Positions 27,108 through 35,250 of a DNA stretch of 64,000 nucleotides are shown in pieces. The position numbers and the translations under genes were made by a program. The DNA comes from an uncultured Bacilli bacterium (GTDB lineage Bacteria > Bacillota_I > Bacilli_A > RF39 > UBA660): contig CALVOZ010000003.1 of assembly GCA_944350495.1 (NCBI GenBank), positions 124,001 through 188,000 of the forward strand. The letters run 5' to 3'. The notes below the pieces were generated by a model that saw only the letters and a program-made list of their open reading frames with translations, had not been told where the DNA came from and ran no database searches. How positions within the stretch are numbered: the stretch's first letter is position 1; every line of letters starts with the position of its first letter.

Positions 27108-27836
27108 ATGAATTCTATGGGATTAGTATTATCTACTATTGCTGGTTTATCATCTATCATTGGTTTCTTTGCCATATTTATAGATAAAGACCAAGATAAA
27201 ATAATTGGCTCTTCTCTTGGATTAGCAAGTGGAGCAATGATAACTTTATCAGTTATTGATCTATTACCTAGTGCAATAAACTATTTTAAGTTAAGCTATT
27301 ATAGTTTTTTTGCTTTTATATTTTGCTTACTATTTATTGTATTAGGTTTTTTAGTATCAATTTTAATAAATGATACAATAAAAAATAATAATAATTTATA
27401 TAAGTTAGGGCTTATCTCATTTATAATTTTAATTTTACATAATATCCCCGAGGGTGTTATTACTTATTTAGCAACCGTTAATACTTTAGAAAAAGGTTTT
27501 TTATTATCTATCTCAATTGCTCTACATAATATTCCTGAAGGTATTGCAATTGCCGTGCCTGTATACTATGCGACAAAAAATAAATTTAAAGCATTTTTAT
27601 TAGTTTTTATATCTGGTATAGCAGAACCATTAGGATCTTTACTTGCTATTATTTTTATAAGAGATATACCATCTAATATGTTTCTATCTCTTTTTTATGC
27701 ATTAATTACAGGAATGATGGTTTCTATATCATTTACAGAATTATTGCCGGAATCTAAATATTATAATAAAAAATATACATATATATTTATCTTAATTGGA
27801 TCATTGCTTATAATTTGTTCACATTTACTTATTTGA
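27108..27836 (+). CDS. ZIP-family divalent metal transporter (ZupT-like)
   Basis: 242 residues from ATG 27108; a GTG at 27099 lies inside the ribosome site AGGTGA. Eight hydrophobic segments. The metal path is marked by LHNIPEGVITYLATV in helix 4 and ALHNIPEGIAIAVPVYYAT in helix 5, the HNxPEG signature of ZupT/GufA transporters; GIAEPLGSLLA follows in helix 6. It imports zinc, and often iron or manganese. It is followed after 22 bases by the AlkD-like gene, without a terminator between them. Confidence 0.92.
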   Translation: MNSMGLVLSTIAGLSSIIGFFAIFIDKDQDKIIGSSLGLASGAMITLSVIDLLPSAINYFKLSYYSFFAFIFCLLFIVLGFLVSILINDTIKNNNNLYKLGLISFIILILHNIPEGVITYLATVNTLEKGFLLSISIALHNIPEGIAIAVPVYYATKNKFKAFLLVFISGIAEPLGSLLAIIFIRDIPSNMFLSLFYALITGMMVSISFTELLPESKYYNKKYTYIFILIGSLLIICSHLLI

Positions 27837-27858
27837 AATATTATGTTAGAATTTAATT

Positions 27859-28566
27859 ATGAAAAATATTAAATGGAACAAAGCTACATATCAAGAATTT
27901 ATTGAATATTTATATAGTTTACAAGATTTGAAATATCGAGATTTTCAAGCTAGTTTAGGTATTGATAAAAATTATATGATTGGAATTAAAACACCTATTT
28001 TAAAAAATATTGCTAAAGAGATTGCAAAAGGAGATTATAATACTTTTATTAGTTTAAATACGCATCAAACATACGAAGAAATAGCTATTCATGGTTTTAT
28101 AATTTGTTATATAAAAGAAGATTTTGATACTATTAAGGATAAATTGCAAGAATATATTGAATATATAGATAATTGGGCTTTATGTGACCTTATTTGCTGT
28201 AATTTACATATATGGAGCAGTAATACTAAAAATGGGTTAAAGTTTATAAGAAAGGCTTTAAAATCAAAAAACACTTGGATTAAGCGCGTAGCAATAGTAT
28301 TATTATTAAATTATTATATAAATGATGAATATATAAATATGATTCTAGATATTTTTAAAGATTATAATACCGAGGAATATTATGTATTAATGGCTTCAGC
28401 TTGGCTATTATCATTCTGTTATATTAAATATCCAGATAAAGTAAAAGGCTTATTATTAAGTAAAAAATTAAATCAAAATTTACAAAATAAAACTATTCAA
28501 AAAATTAGAGAATCAAATAGAATTACAAAAGAAGAAAAAAATATAATAAAAGGTTGGAGGATTTAA
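27859..28566 (+). CDS. AlkD-like DNA alkylation repair protein (HEAT-like repeats)
   Basis: 235 residues, all helical, starting in the AlkD manner (ELYSLQD...YRDFQASLGIDKNYMIGIKTPILKNIAKE type pattern). Residues matching the AlkD lesion-binding site are seen in IDNWALCDLICCNL (Trp and Asp) and MASAWLLSFCYIKYP (Trp). AlkD removes positively charged N3/N7-alkylated bases. There is no ribosome site: an extended -10 TGTTAGAAT (27844-27852) ends seven bases before the ATG, so a leaderless mRNA is possible, in addition to read-through from the ZIP gene. Confidence 0.85.
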   Translation: MKNIKWNKATYQEFIEYLYSLQDLKYRDFQASLGIDKNYMIGIKTPILKNIAKEIAKGDYNTFISLNTHQTYEEIAIHGFIICYIKEDFDTIKDKLQEYIEYIDNWALCDLICCNLHIWSSNTKNGLKFIRKALKSKNTWIKRVAIVLLLNYYINDEYINMILDIFKDYNTEEYYVLMASAWLLSFCYIKYPDKVKGLLLSKKLNQNLQNKTIQKIRESNRITKEEKNIIKGWRI

Positions 28567-28824
28567 ATGAAGTACGAATATCAAACAAAAGGAGTATGCT
28601 CAAGCAAAATAGTATATGAAATAGTGAATGATACAATAACAAATGTAGAAATTATTGGAGGATGTCCTGGTAATTCCCAAGGAGTATGTAGATTATGCAA
28701 AAATAAAAATATTAATGATGTCATTAATGCTTTAAAAGGAATTGACTGCAGAGGAAGGGGAACATCTTGTCCTGATCAATTAGCAAAAGGCTTAATTGAA
28801 TATAAAAATAAAAAAGACGTTTAA
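28567..28824 (+). CDS. TSCPD-domain protein (TIGR03905 type)
   Basis: 85 residues. The family signature is at the C-terminal side: DCRGRGTSCPDQLAKGL. Other conserved parts are TKGVCSSKIVYEIV, GGCPGNSQGV and CRLCKNK. TSCPD domains are found alone, and at the C-terminus of some adenosylcobalamin-dependent ribonucleotide reductases, where the cysteines probably bind metal. The role of the stand-alone form is unknown. The ATG follows the stop codon of the AlkD-like gene directly and uses a GGAGG inside that gene. Confidence 0.88.
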   Translation: MKYEYQTKGVCSSKIVYEIVNDTITNVEIIGGCPGNSQGVCRLCKNKNINDVINALKGIDCRGRGTSCPDQLAKGLIEYKNKKDV

Positions 28825-28834
28825 TACGTCTTTT
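28811..28834. terminator. Bidirectional terminator after the TSCPD gene
   Basis: AAAAGACGT/ACGTCTTTT with a TTAAT loop, shared with the convergent unknown gene. Confidence 0.85.
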
Positions 28835-29870
28835 AAAATTGGAAATTTTGTTTAAGTGAAAGAACTTTATGTGTACTTTTATCTTTAAGGCGATAGTCAA
28901 AAGCTTGTCTTAATATAGAACAACTAATATTATTAGGTATTTCACGTTTAGATGAACTTCCACTAATTGAAGTTTCAACTAGTTCTTTTAAAAATTCTAC
29001 TTCTCTATCACTTGCCATAAAAAGCACACTTCTTAATAGTGATTGAATAAATAACGCTTCTAAATTTTTATCATCATCTACAAAACCAGAGTCATCTATA
29101 CTTAAAAGCAATTTTATAATTGGAGTTGCTATCAAATTACACATGTGATCTTTCATAAAAGTAAATTGAAAGTCAGGAATTCTGTTAATATCTGCTACTA
29201 TTTTGGAAGAAACAAGTGATTCTTGTGGTACAGTAAAATTAGAACTTATCATATCATCTTCGATATCAGCACTAATAAAAGCTAAAGAATACTTTAACTT
29301 AATTAGTTTATCTTTCAATCTCCTAAAACAAGGATTATTAACTTCTAGTTCAATATTAGATAGCATTAAATTAAAAAAATCTTTTTTAAGGGCTGAATTT
29401 AAACAATTATTAATAGTAAAACTGCTATTAAAAATTTTATCAAAATCACCACTACTTATTTCTTGAAACATTTCTTTTAATCTTTCTTGGAATCGCTGCT
29501 TAATATTATCTGGGTTACTATTTACATGTTCATCTAACTTAGTAAGTATTCTTCTTTGTGGACTTTTAATATCATATCCTCTTACAACATATTCTATATT
29601 ATTGGGAAAATCATTAGGAGTATTTTCTATAATTAACGTAGAGAAGGCTTCACACATAATTGTGGTTAAAATAGGTGATTTATACGCTTTTTTTTCTCGC
29701 GCAAGTTCTACTTTTAAATTTACAATTAATTTTTTATATTCTAGTGATTCTTTTTTTCCTTCAAATTCTAATTTATATAATTGATCATATAATCTTTTTA
29801 TCGATTCCGCGTATAAGTTTAATTCGTTAAATTTATCTATCTCTTGTGGTCCTATTTTAACTATTGGCAT
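28833..29870 (-). CDS. Unknown helical protein
   Basis: 345 residues behind GAAGGAGG. The sequence is soluble, helical and charged; residues 10-70 (NLYAESIKRLYDQLYKLEFE) look like a coiled coil. No catalytic motif, signal peptide or membrane segment is found. The C-terminus KVLSLKQNFQF is unremarkable. It stands alone between two convergent/divergent units with a strong promoter, so it is likely expressed at useful levels. Not recognised. Confidence 0.65.
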   Translation of the reverse strand: MPIVKIGPQEIDKFNELNLYAESIKRLYDQLYKLEFEGKKESLEYKKLIVNLKVELAREKKAYKSPILTTIMCEAFSTLIIENTPNDFPNNIEYVVRGYDIKSPQRRILTKLDEHVNSNPDNIKQRFQERLKEMFQEISSGDFDKIFNSSFTINNCLNSALKKDFFNLMLSNIELEVNNPCFRRLKDKLIKLKYSLAFISADIEDDMISSNFTVPQESLVSSKIVADINRIPDFQFTFMKDHMCNLIATPIIKLLLSIDDSGFVDDDKNLEALFIQSLLRSVLFMASDREVEFLKELVETSISGSSSKREIPNNISCSILRQAFDYRLKDKSTHKVLSLKQNFQF

Positions 29871-29897
29871 AAGTTATCCTCCTTCAAATTAAAACGT

Positions 29898-29926
29898 ATT
29901 CTACCATAAAAATATTTAAAATTCAA
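29898..29926 (-). promoter_or_regulatory. Promoter of the unknown helical protein gene
   Basis: On the minus strand TTGAAT (29926-29921), 17 bases, TAGAAT (29903-29898), with a TGG extension before the -10. Confidence 0.7.
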
Positions 29927-30041
29927 ATCTTAAATAAAATAATTTTAGTCTTCTATTGCTTACTTTATTTATGATATAATTGATATGTAATATATGTTTT
30001 TGTGTAAAAATGCTTACATAAAATTAACTATTACTTTACAC

Positions 30042-30069
30042 TTGACAATTGACATAGCAGTGATATAAT
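30042..30069 (+). promoter_or_regulatory. Strong promoter of the HTH regulator gene
   Basis: Consensus TTGACA (30042-30047), 16 bases, consensus TATAAT (30064-30069). A second TTGACA overlaps at 30049. It is the best match to consensus in the window. AGGAGGG follows. Confidence 0.85.
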
Positions 30070-30093
30070 TGTAATAGGAGGGTATGAAAAAAA

Positions 30094-30891
30094 ATGAACA
30101 GATTAAATGAACTTTTACGTGAATTAGGTATATCAAAAGTAAAATTAGCTAAGTTTTTAGGTGTGTCAAGACAAATGATTTATAATTATTTGGAATTAGA
30201 TGATTTAAATAAATGGCCAAAAGATAAAAAGGTTTTATTATTAAATCTTTTAGGCGTTAAAACTGTTGAAGAAGTTAATAATATTAAAATAGATACTGAT
30301 TATATAGCTGAAGTAGAATCTAGATTAAATAGTATTGTTGAAGTAGAAACTTCAAATAATTCTATGGGAAATACTGATACTGATGGCCTATTAAATGGAT
30401 TAGATAAAAAGCAAAAAGAGTTACTTATCAGCATTATAGATTTAATTAAAGAAAAATTAGAAGATGATAAAAGTGGTAAAAATTTTACAGAAATGAAATA
30501 TTTGTATCATTTTATCCAAGCAATGGGTTCTTCTAAAGAATTAAAATATATTTTAGGCTATGTTGCAAAAGAAACTGGTTTTGTTAAACCATTAGAATTT
30601 GCATTTAATGAAGAAGAACAATTTGTATTTGAAAGTATTATGTATTCTGCTTTTGTTTTATATAATAGTGGTGGAGCTTCTAAAACGAAATTAGCAGAAT
30701 GCCATAAACGTTTTATTAATCAAATTGAGCAAAAAATGGAAGATAAATTAAGTCGTACATTAGAACTTAATAATATTAAAGTTCAAGCATTAAAAGAGCT
30801 GGGTTATTCTGCAATTAACCAAGATAATGCATCAGAAGTATTTGAAAAAATAGCAGAAATTCAATCAAGAAAACTTGGGGCGAATAATTAA
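30094..30891 (+). CDS. XRE-like helix-turn-helix protein
   Basis: 265 residues. An N-terminal helix-turn-helix is clear: LRELGISKVKLAKFLGVSRQMIYNYLE (given as two helices around KVKLAKFLGVS). The rest is helical with no ligand or enzyme motif; a linker rich in Ser/Asn/Thr (about 85-105) separates a C-terminal domain of about 160 residues. The ATG follows a run of eight A, and an out-of-frame ATG (30084) stands closer to the ribosome site. It may repress or silence nearby promoters; the gene faces the unusual 760-base gap. No phage genes are near, so a prophage repressor is unlikely. Confidence 0.78.
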   Translation: MNRLNELLRELGISKVKLAKFLGVSRQMIYNYLELDDLNKWPKDKKVLLLNLLGVKTVEEVNNIKIDTDYIAEVESRLNSIVEVETSNNSMGNTDTDGLLNGLDKKQKELLISIIDLIKEKLEDDKSGKNFTEMKYLYHFIQAMGSSKELKYILGYVAKETGFVKPLEFAFNEEEQFVFESIMYSAFVLYNSGGASKTKLAECHKRFINQIEQKMEDKLSRTLELNNIKVQALKELGYSAINQDNASEVFEKIAEIQSRKLGANN

Positions 30892-30903
30892 TTGCCCTTT
30901 TTG
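30877..30903 (+). terminator. First terminator of the HTH gene
   Basis: GGGC...GCCC closing stem around AAT/ATT pairs and the stop codon, then five T. Confidence 0.75.
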
Positions 30904-30907
30904 TTTG

Positions 30908-30932
30908 AAAAAATAGGGGAGTCCCCCTTTTT
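30908..30932. terminator. GGGGAGTCCCC hairpin, terminator on both strands
   Basis: A GGGG/CCCC stem with a three-base loop is flanked by A6 upstream and T6 downstream. It is a back-up terminator for the HTH gene and, on the minus strand, ends the small reading frame at 30931-31095. Confidence 0.7.
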
Positions 30933-31095
30933 AAATTAAATGAAATTTCATATTTGCATTTGTAGCAAAATAACTAATGAAAAAACCACATAATACAAAC
31001 CAAAATTTTACATCGAATAATGACTTTATGGATAAGCTATTATATTTTTGCAAAAATCCCCTCTTGTAAATAAGGCAAATTAGGGGAGTCATCAT
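30931..31095 (-). CDS. Possible small hydrophobic peptide gene (54 codons)
   Basis: A minus-strand frame of 54 codons beginning MMTPLICLIYKRG and ending in the hydrophobic stretch WFVLCGFFISYFATNANM. No ribosome site precedes the ATG; an in-frame TTG at 31050 does follow AGAGGGGA and would give about 39 residues. The last third is similar to a second minus-strand segment at 31109-31153 (FIS/T, A, AN conserved). Both are followed by G/C-rich hairpins with T runs. It could be a minigene, such as a toxin-like membrane peptide, or a relic of a larger gene. Weak support. Confidence 0.3.
   Translation of the reverse strand: MMTPLICLIYKRGFLQKYNSLSIKSLFDVKFWFVLCGFFISYFATNANMKFHLI
31052..31087 (-). 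terminator. Minus-strand hairpin with T run
   Basis: TCCCCT/AGGGGA with a 19-base loop, followed on the minus strand by TTTTT. It lies just after the second copy of the repeated segment and so looks like its terminator; the loop is long. Confidence 0.45.
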
Positions 31096-31339
31096 TTAAA
31101 ATATACTTTTAGATATTGAAATTTGCATCGAGAGCAAGATGGGTGATGAAAGTATCATCTAAAAAACAAATTTATAATAATACAATTTCAAATAGAAGTA
31201 TATAATATATAAATATAGTATAAATTTATAACAATTTATTTTAAACTAAAATTAAATATTGTATTAATAATTATATAATAACTACAATAAAAATTATAAT
31301 TAATTGAAATAGTACAATAAATAATATAATTATATTGTA

Positions 31340-31368
31340 TTTAAAATAATATGCAAAAAGCCTATAAT
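31340..31368 (+). promoter_or_regulatory. Possible promoter of a small RNA
   Basis: TATAAT (31363-31368) with a poor -35 TTTAAA 17 bases upstream. In such A/T-rich sequence this could be chance. Confidence 0.35.
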
Positions 31369-31374
31369 ATATAT

Positions 31375-31511
31375 TATGTTAACTTCTCAATAAATGAGAA
31401 TAAGTTGGTGATAGGGAATAAAACTATTCTAATAATAGCTAATTCGCCATTTATTAAATTATGCATTATTATTATAATTAAAAAAACAATATAAATTTAT
31501 ATTGTTTTTTT
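31375..31511 (+). ncRNA. Candidate structured small RNA
   Basis: Downstream of a TATAAT there are AACTTCTCA paired with TGAGAATAAGTT (31381-31406), then GGTGA...TAG paired with CTA...TTCGCC (31407-31448) enclosing a GAATA/TATTC hairpin, and a near-perfect terminator AACAATATAA/TTATATTGTT with seven T (31485-31511). It matches no RNA family known to me. The minus strand carries a 30-codon frame (31466-31374) that spans the same structure and lacks a ribosome site; an antisense pair is an alternative reading. Confidence 0.4.
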
Positions 31512-31599
31512 ATATACTTTAATTTATATATATTTTTATATCTATATTATTATGCATTAACCTTTCTTTTTATAATTAGATATTTATAAAGAAACAAAT

Positions 31600-31632
31600 A
31601 AAAAGGATATACTAAGATATATATCCCTTTTA
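31600..31632 (-). terminator. Terminator of the VWA surface protein gene
   Basis: AAAAGGGATATA pairs with TATATCCTTTT on the minus strand, followed by T. Confidence 0.7.
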
Positions 31633-31651
31633 TCCCCTAACCTATTTCTTT

Positions 31652-34138
31652 TCAATATTGATCAACATATAACATATTTGTAAATTCTATATCATATTCA
31701 TTATATTTTACAGAATAGAATGATGAATCAGCATATTGATAATAAGCTGTAGAACGTGTTAAATATATTTTTCCTTCAGTGCCAGGCATATTACTATCAT
31801 ATACGGTAATAACATATTCATCTCCACCAATAGCTTTATATATTTTAGTTGCTAATACAGAGTGTGTTCCGGTTGCTGAACTTAGTGATAATATTGCAGG
31901 CGAACCACTTTGCAACTCATCAATCATTTTAGTTAAGTTTGTATCATAATCATAATATTGATTTTGAAAATGTTTTAAAATAAAATCGTTAGCTTTTTTA
32001 ATGAATATCTTATTTTGAACATTAAATGCATTATTAATTATTTTTATTAATTGATAGTCATCATCATCATTATTTATTTTTGTTATGTTAATGTCCTCTT
32101 TATTTTCAATTAATTTATTATATTCATCATTTAATTTAATATTATAGGTATTACCTTTAACCAGTCTTTCATTATTTTCTTCAGATAATTTACTAGTAAC
32201 TATATCACTTTTACCATTTTCATCATAAATTTTATTCAAATAGATTTGTTTCGCTAAATATGAGAAACCAAAACTATTACTGTTATTTTGTTCACTAGTT
32301 CCAAAGTTTTTAAAAGAGAAACCATCTTTATCTACTTGAAATCCACTATCAGCTACTAAAGTATATTCTTTATCATTAAATTTTACGGTATCTTGTGATT
32401 GATGAATACTAGATTCAATTAATCCTGATAATGTATCTAACATATTAGCATCACTAGCATATAGGTATTTACCCTTAGTTAAATAAGCAATATCCATTAA
32501 ATAATCACTATTTACTTCACTACTTAATCCTAATGTTATAATATGAATTCCTTGCTTACGATAATTATTTAAATAATATTCTGATAGAGCAAATTCCCTA
32601 TCACCTGTATCTTTTCCATCAGTAAGTACAATCATGTATTTAGCACCATATACATCATCTTTAAATGTATTAGCATATTTTTTTATGGCACCACTCATAT
32701 CTGTTCCATTGAATTTTTGACATGAAGTTCTTAATGAATTAATTCCTTTTTTTATTGTAAGTGGATCGTTTGAATACTTAACCATTTCACAGTGTGATGC
32801 AGTGAATGCATAGACTGAATATTCGTAATTTTCAGTTCCTAATTGGTCAACTAATTCAGTCATTAATGATAATCTTTTAAATTCAACGTCATGAGCATAA
32901 GACGTATCATTAGGTTTTGATACACCAGCGACATATTCACTAGTAAACATTGAACCAGAGTTATCAATTAAAATAATTATTTGATTTAAATATTCTTTAG
33001 GTTTTTCTGATTTTTTACCTATAAAATATATATTATCAAATTTAGTTATATTGGCAATTAAATAATCTTCATTCTCTTTTGTATTTAATTCAGTTATTTT
33101 ACTTGTTGCTTCATCAAACATATAGACACTATATTCTTTTTTAGTCCAATCTTTATCTTTATTGAAATAGATTGTCATTGAATCTGGTGTTTCAATGTTT
33201 GTAGTTGTTACTTTTAATGTGTCAGAAACTATAAATTTACTTGAAAATCCTACATTAATATCAACAGTGTCTAAGAATGTATTAGCAACATTTCCTTTAG
33301 ATGTAACAATAAGATAATTTTTAGAACCTTTATAGTTATTTTGAATAACTTTATATTCTCTTGAAACATCATAATCATCTTTTTTAGTTGGATCTAATTC
33401 CATTATTAATTCAACATTGTCGTATAATCCATCATTATCAGTGTCATTTTTATAAGATGATAATCCTTTTTCTTCTTCTACTTTATTAGAAATCCCATCG
33501 TTATCAAAGTCTAAATAATCAGAAGTAATTGTGAAATTTCCTTCTGTTAACAGAGATGTATCATTAATTACTTCAAAATAATATGTACTAGTGGCTCCTT
33601 TATTGTTGATTGTAATTGTATTATCTCCTATATTGACAGGTATATTTTTAACGTTATTACCACTGGCATATTTATAACCATTAATAATCCATTCAGTATT
33701 TTTATCTTGGATAAACATGTTTCCTTCAGCTTTAAATGTTAAACCTGATATTTCACTGTAATTATATTCTTGTTTAATACCTTTGATTTCAATTTTAGGA
33801 TTAAAGTATTGTATTAAAATCCAAATAAATACGCCAATTACGATTACAGCTATGATTCCACTTATAATGTAAAATATCATGTTATTTTTACGAACTTGCT
33901 CTTCACTATTAATAACATTTAAACTATCTGTCTGTGGATTGTTATCTACTTGTGGTTCTACAGATATTTCTAGTTGTGGATTAATATTTGGCTGTGAATT
34001 TATAATTGGTTCTTGTTGAACGGTATTTTGAACATTAATATTATAATTAGTTGGTGGGGGCTGTATTAATTGCGTTGCCCCACAAATTGGGCAAAATTTA
34101 GCCTCCCCTATTTCCGTATCACACTTAACGCATTTCAT
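31652..34138 (-). CDS. Zinc-ribbon, membrane-anchored VWA protein with Ca-binding repeats and papain-like C-terminal domain
   Basis: 828 residues behind GGTGATGAT. Domains in order: zinc ribbon (C3, C6, C16, C19); a Pro/Asn/Gln linker; one membrane helix (about 84-108); a beta domain; two Ca-binding loops of thrombospondin-3/dockerin type (DFDNDGIS, DTDNDGLYD, 209-243); VWA domain with MIDAS DNSGSM (about 390) and VLTDGKD; and a tail with THSVLATKIY and YVITVYDSNMPG, the His and Asn/Asp side of a C39/papain-like fold. Where such domains carry the Cys (NCxGFS type), this protein has NSFGFS with Ser622. Zinc ribbon inside, rest outside. It may bind or process surface ligands; the tail may be inactive. 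Confidence 0.85.
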   Translation of the reverse strand: MKCVKCDTEIGEAKFCPICGATQLIQPPPTNYNINVQNTVQQEPIINSQPNINPQLEISVEPQVDNNPQTDSLNVINSEEQVRKNNMIFYIISGIIAVIVIGVFIWILIQYFNPKIEIKGIKQEYNYSEISGLTFKAEGNMFIQDKNTEWIINGYKYASGNNVKNIPVNIGDNTITINNKGATSTYYFEVINDTSLLTEGNFTITSDYLDFDNDGISNKVEEEKGLSSYKNDTDNDGLYDNVELIMELDPTKKDDYDVSREYKVIQNNYKGSKNYLIVTSKGNVANTFLDTVDINVGFSSKFIVSDTLKVTTTNIETPDSMTIYFNKDKDWTKKEYSVYMFDEATSKITELNTKENEDYLIANITKFDNIYFIGKKSEKPKEYLNQIIILIDNSGSMFTSEYVAGVSKPNDTSYAHDVEFKRLSLMTELVDQLGTENYEYSVYAFTASHCEMVKYSNDPLTIKKGINSLRTSCQKFNGTDMSGAIKKYANTFKDDVYGAKYMIVLTDGKDTGDREFALSEYYLNNYRKQGIHIITLGLSSEVNSDYLMDIAYLTKGKYLYASDANMLDTLSGLIESSIHQSQDTVKFNDKEYTLVADSGFQVDKDGFSFKNFGTSEQNNSNSFGFSYLAKQIYLNKIYDENGKSDIVTSKLSEENNERLVKGNTYNIKLNDEYNKLIENKEDINITKINNDDDDYQLIKIINNAFNVQNKIFIKKANDFILKHFQNQYYDYDTNLTKMIDELQSGSPAILSLSSATGTHSVLATKIYKAIGGDEYVITVYDSNMPGTEGKIYLTRSTAYYQYADSSFYSVKYNEYDIEFTNMLYVDQY

Positions 34139-34167
34139 ATCATCACCTACTATGTAAATTGTAACAC

Positions 34168-34193
34168 AAAAAAAGAATTGTTACAATTCTTTC
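34168..34193 (-). terminator. Terminator of spoIIM-mnmA
   Basis: AAGAATTGT/ACAATTCTT on the minus strand followed by seven T. Confidence 0.85.
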
Positions 34194-34211
34194 TAGTTAT
34201 CTATTTTTGTT

Positions 34212-35234
34212 TTATTTTGTTATTATTTGCTGAATAATTCCACCGCCAAGACATTGATTGTTTAAATAAATAACACATGCTTGGCCTGGAGTTACTGCAT
34301 TAACACCGCTTGGATATTTAACAATCACTTCATTACTACCTATATATTCGATTTCAACATCGGTAAGTGGTTGACGGTATCTAAATCTAGCTTGTGCTTT
34401 AGTTATTTTTTGATCATCTAATAAATTAAAATTATTAACTAAGCATGAAGTTGAATTAAGATAGATATTGTCATTACCTGATGCAATATATAAAATATTT
34501 TTCTCCATATCTTTTTTTACAACATATATTCTATCTTTTGTACCACCAATATTCAATCCTTTTCTTTGACCAATTGTATAATTTGATAATCCTTGATGCT
34601 TTCCAATTATTTTATTGGTTTTGATATCTATAACATCTCCAGGTATATTATTCATATGTTTATACATATAATCTTTAAACTTACTTGTAATAAAACATAC
34701 ATCAGTTGAATCCTTACGATTGGCATTGATTAAATCATTCTCACGTGCAATTTCTCTTACTTTTTCTTTTGTTATACCTTCAAGTGGTAATAATAGTTTT
34801 GATAATATATGTTTTGGAACTTGAGCTAAAAAGTATGTTTGGTCTTTTTTTATGTCTTCACTAACATATAGTTTACCATCTATAATTTTAGCATAGTGAC
34901 CGGTTGCAATATAATCACAGTTTAATTCTAACATTTTTTGATAGAGAAGATTTATTTTCACTTCTTTATTACATAAAACGCAGGGATTTGGTGTAATTCC
35001 CCGATGATAATCATTTAAAAATGGTGTGATTATTTTTTCTTTAAATAGTTCACAATAATCTATTATATGTAATTTAATATTTAATTTATCGCAAACATTA
35101 ACAGCATCACTACTATCAAAATCTTCAGTAAATTTAAATGTTAATCCAATAACTTCATAACCTTCTTTTTGTAATAGTATTGCTGCAACGGAAGAATCTA
35201 CGCCTCCACTCATTCCAATCAATACTTTTTTCAT
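34212..35234 (-). CDS. mnmA: tRNA-specific 2-thiouridylase MnmA
   Basis: 340 residues. It thiolates U34 in Lys, Glu and Gln tRNAs. PP-loop IGMSGGVDSSVAA at residues 7-19. The catalytic cysteines are in TPNPCVLCNKEVK and DVCFITSKFKDYM; ATGHYAK and GQRKGLNIGG are also typical, as is the C-terminal beta-barrel with KARFRYRQP-like sequence (AQARFRYRQPL). Complete length. Preceded after 16 bases by spoIIM, with which it probably shares a transcript. No sulfur-donor cysteine desulfurase is in the window. Confidence 0.96.
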   Translation of the reverse strand: MKKVLIGMSGGVDSSVAAILLQKEGYEVIGLTFKFTEDFDSSDAVNVCDKLNIKLHIIDYCELFKEKIITPFLNDYHRGITPNPCVLCNKEVKINLLYQKMLELNCDYIATGHYAKIIDGKLYVSEDIKKDQTYFLAQVPKHILSKLLLPLEGITKEKVREIARENDLINANRKDSTDVCFITSKFKDYMYKHMNNIPGDVIDIKTNKIIGKHQGLSNYTIGQRKGLNIGGTKDRIYVVKKDMEKNILYIASGNDNIYLNSTSCLVNNFNLLDDQKITKAQARFRYRQPLTDVEIEYIGSNEVIVKYPSGVNAVTPGQACVIYLNNQCLGGGIIQQIITK

Positions 35235-35250
35235 AATATCACCAAAATTA

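Larger units (their letters stand above)
30931..31153 (-). repeat. Two diverged copies of a coding-like segment plus terminator
   Basis: Minus-strand copies at 30984-30931 and 31153-31109 read FFISYFATNANMKFH and TFITHLALDANFNI. Of the aligned codons most differ by C/T changes or keep similar residues, while the rest of the gap shows no similarity. Each copy is followed by a GACTCCCC motif that takes part in a hairpin (30908-30932; 31052-31087). Confidence 0.5.
30892..31651. other. 760-base gap between convergent genes
   Basis: The only stretch above 300 bases without a confident gene. 30892-31165 holds the hairpins and repeated minus-strand segments listed separately. 31165-31360 is almost pure A/T with no frame or hairpin that I can support. 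31375-31511 is a candidate small RNA. 31512-31600 shows nothing clear. 31600-31632 is the terminator of the VWA gene. Confidence 0.8.

Noticed and set aside
30084..30110. Out-of-frame ATG at the A8 run before the HTH gene
   Set aside because: It gives only eight codons and is too close to the ribosome site; a slippage mechanism cannot be supported from sequence alone.
30094..30891. HTH gene as a prophage repressor
   Set aside because: There are no phage genes or integrase near, and the C-terminal domain is not of CI/peptidase type.
30940..30993. Plus-strand 17-codon frame in the gap
   Set aside because: Codon differences between the two copies make more sense on the minus strand, where they preserve similar residues; no ribosome site on the plus strand.
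31374..31466. Minus-strand 30-codon hydrophobic frame opposite the candidate RNA
   Set aside because: No ribosome site and high A/T chance of open frames; kept only as an alternative in the RNA finding.
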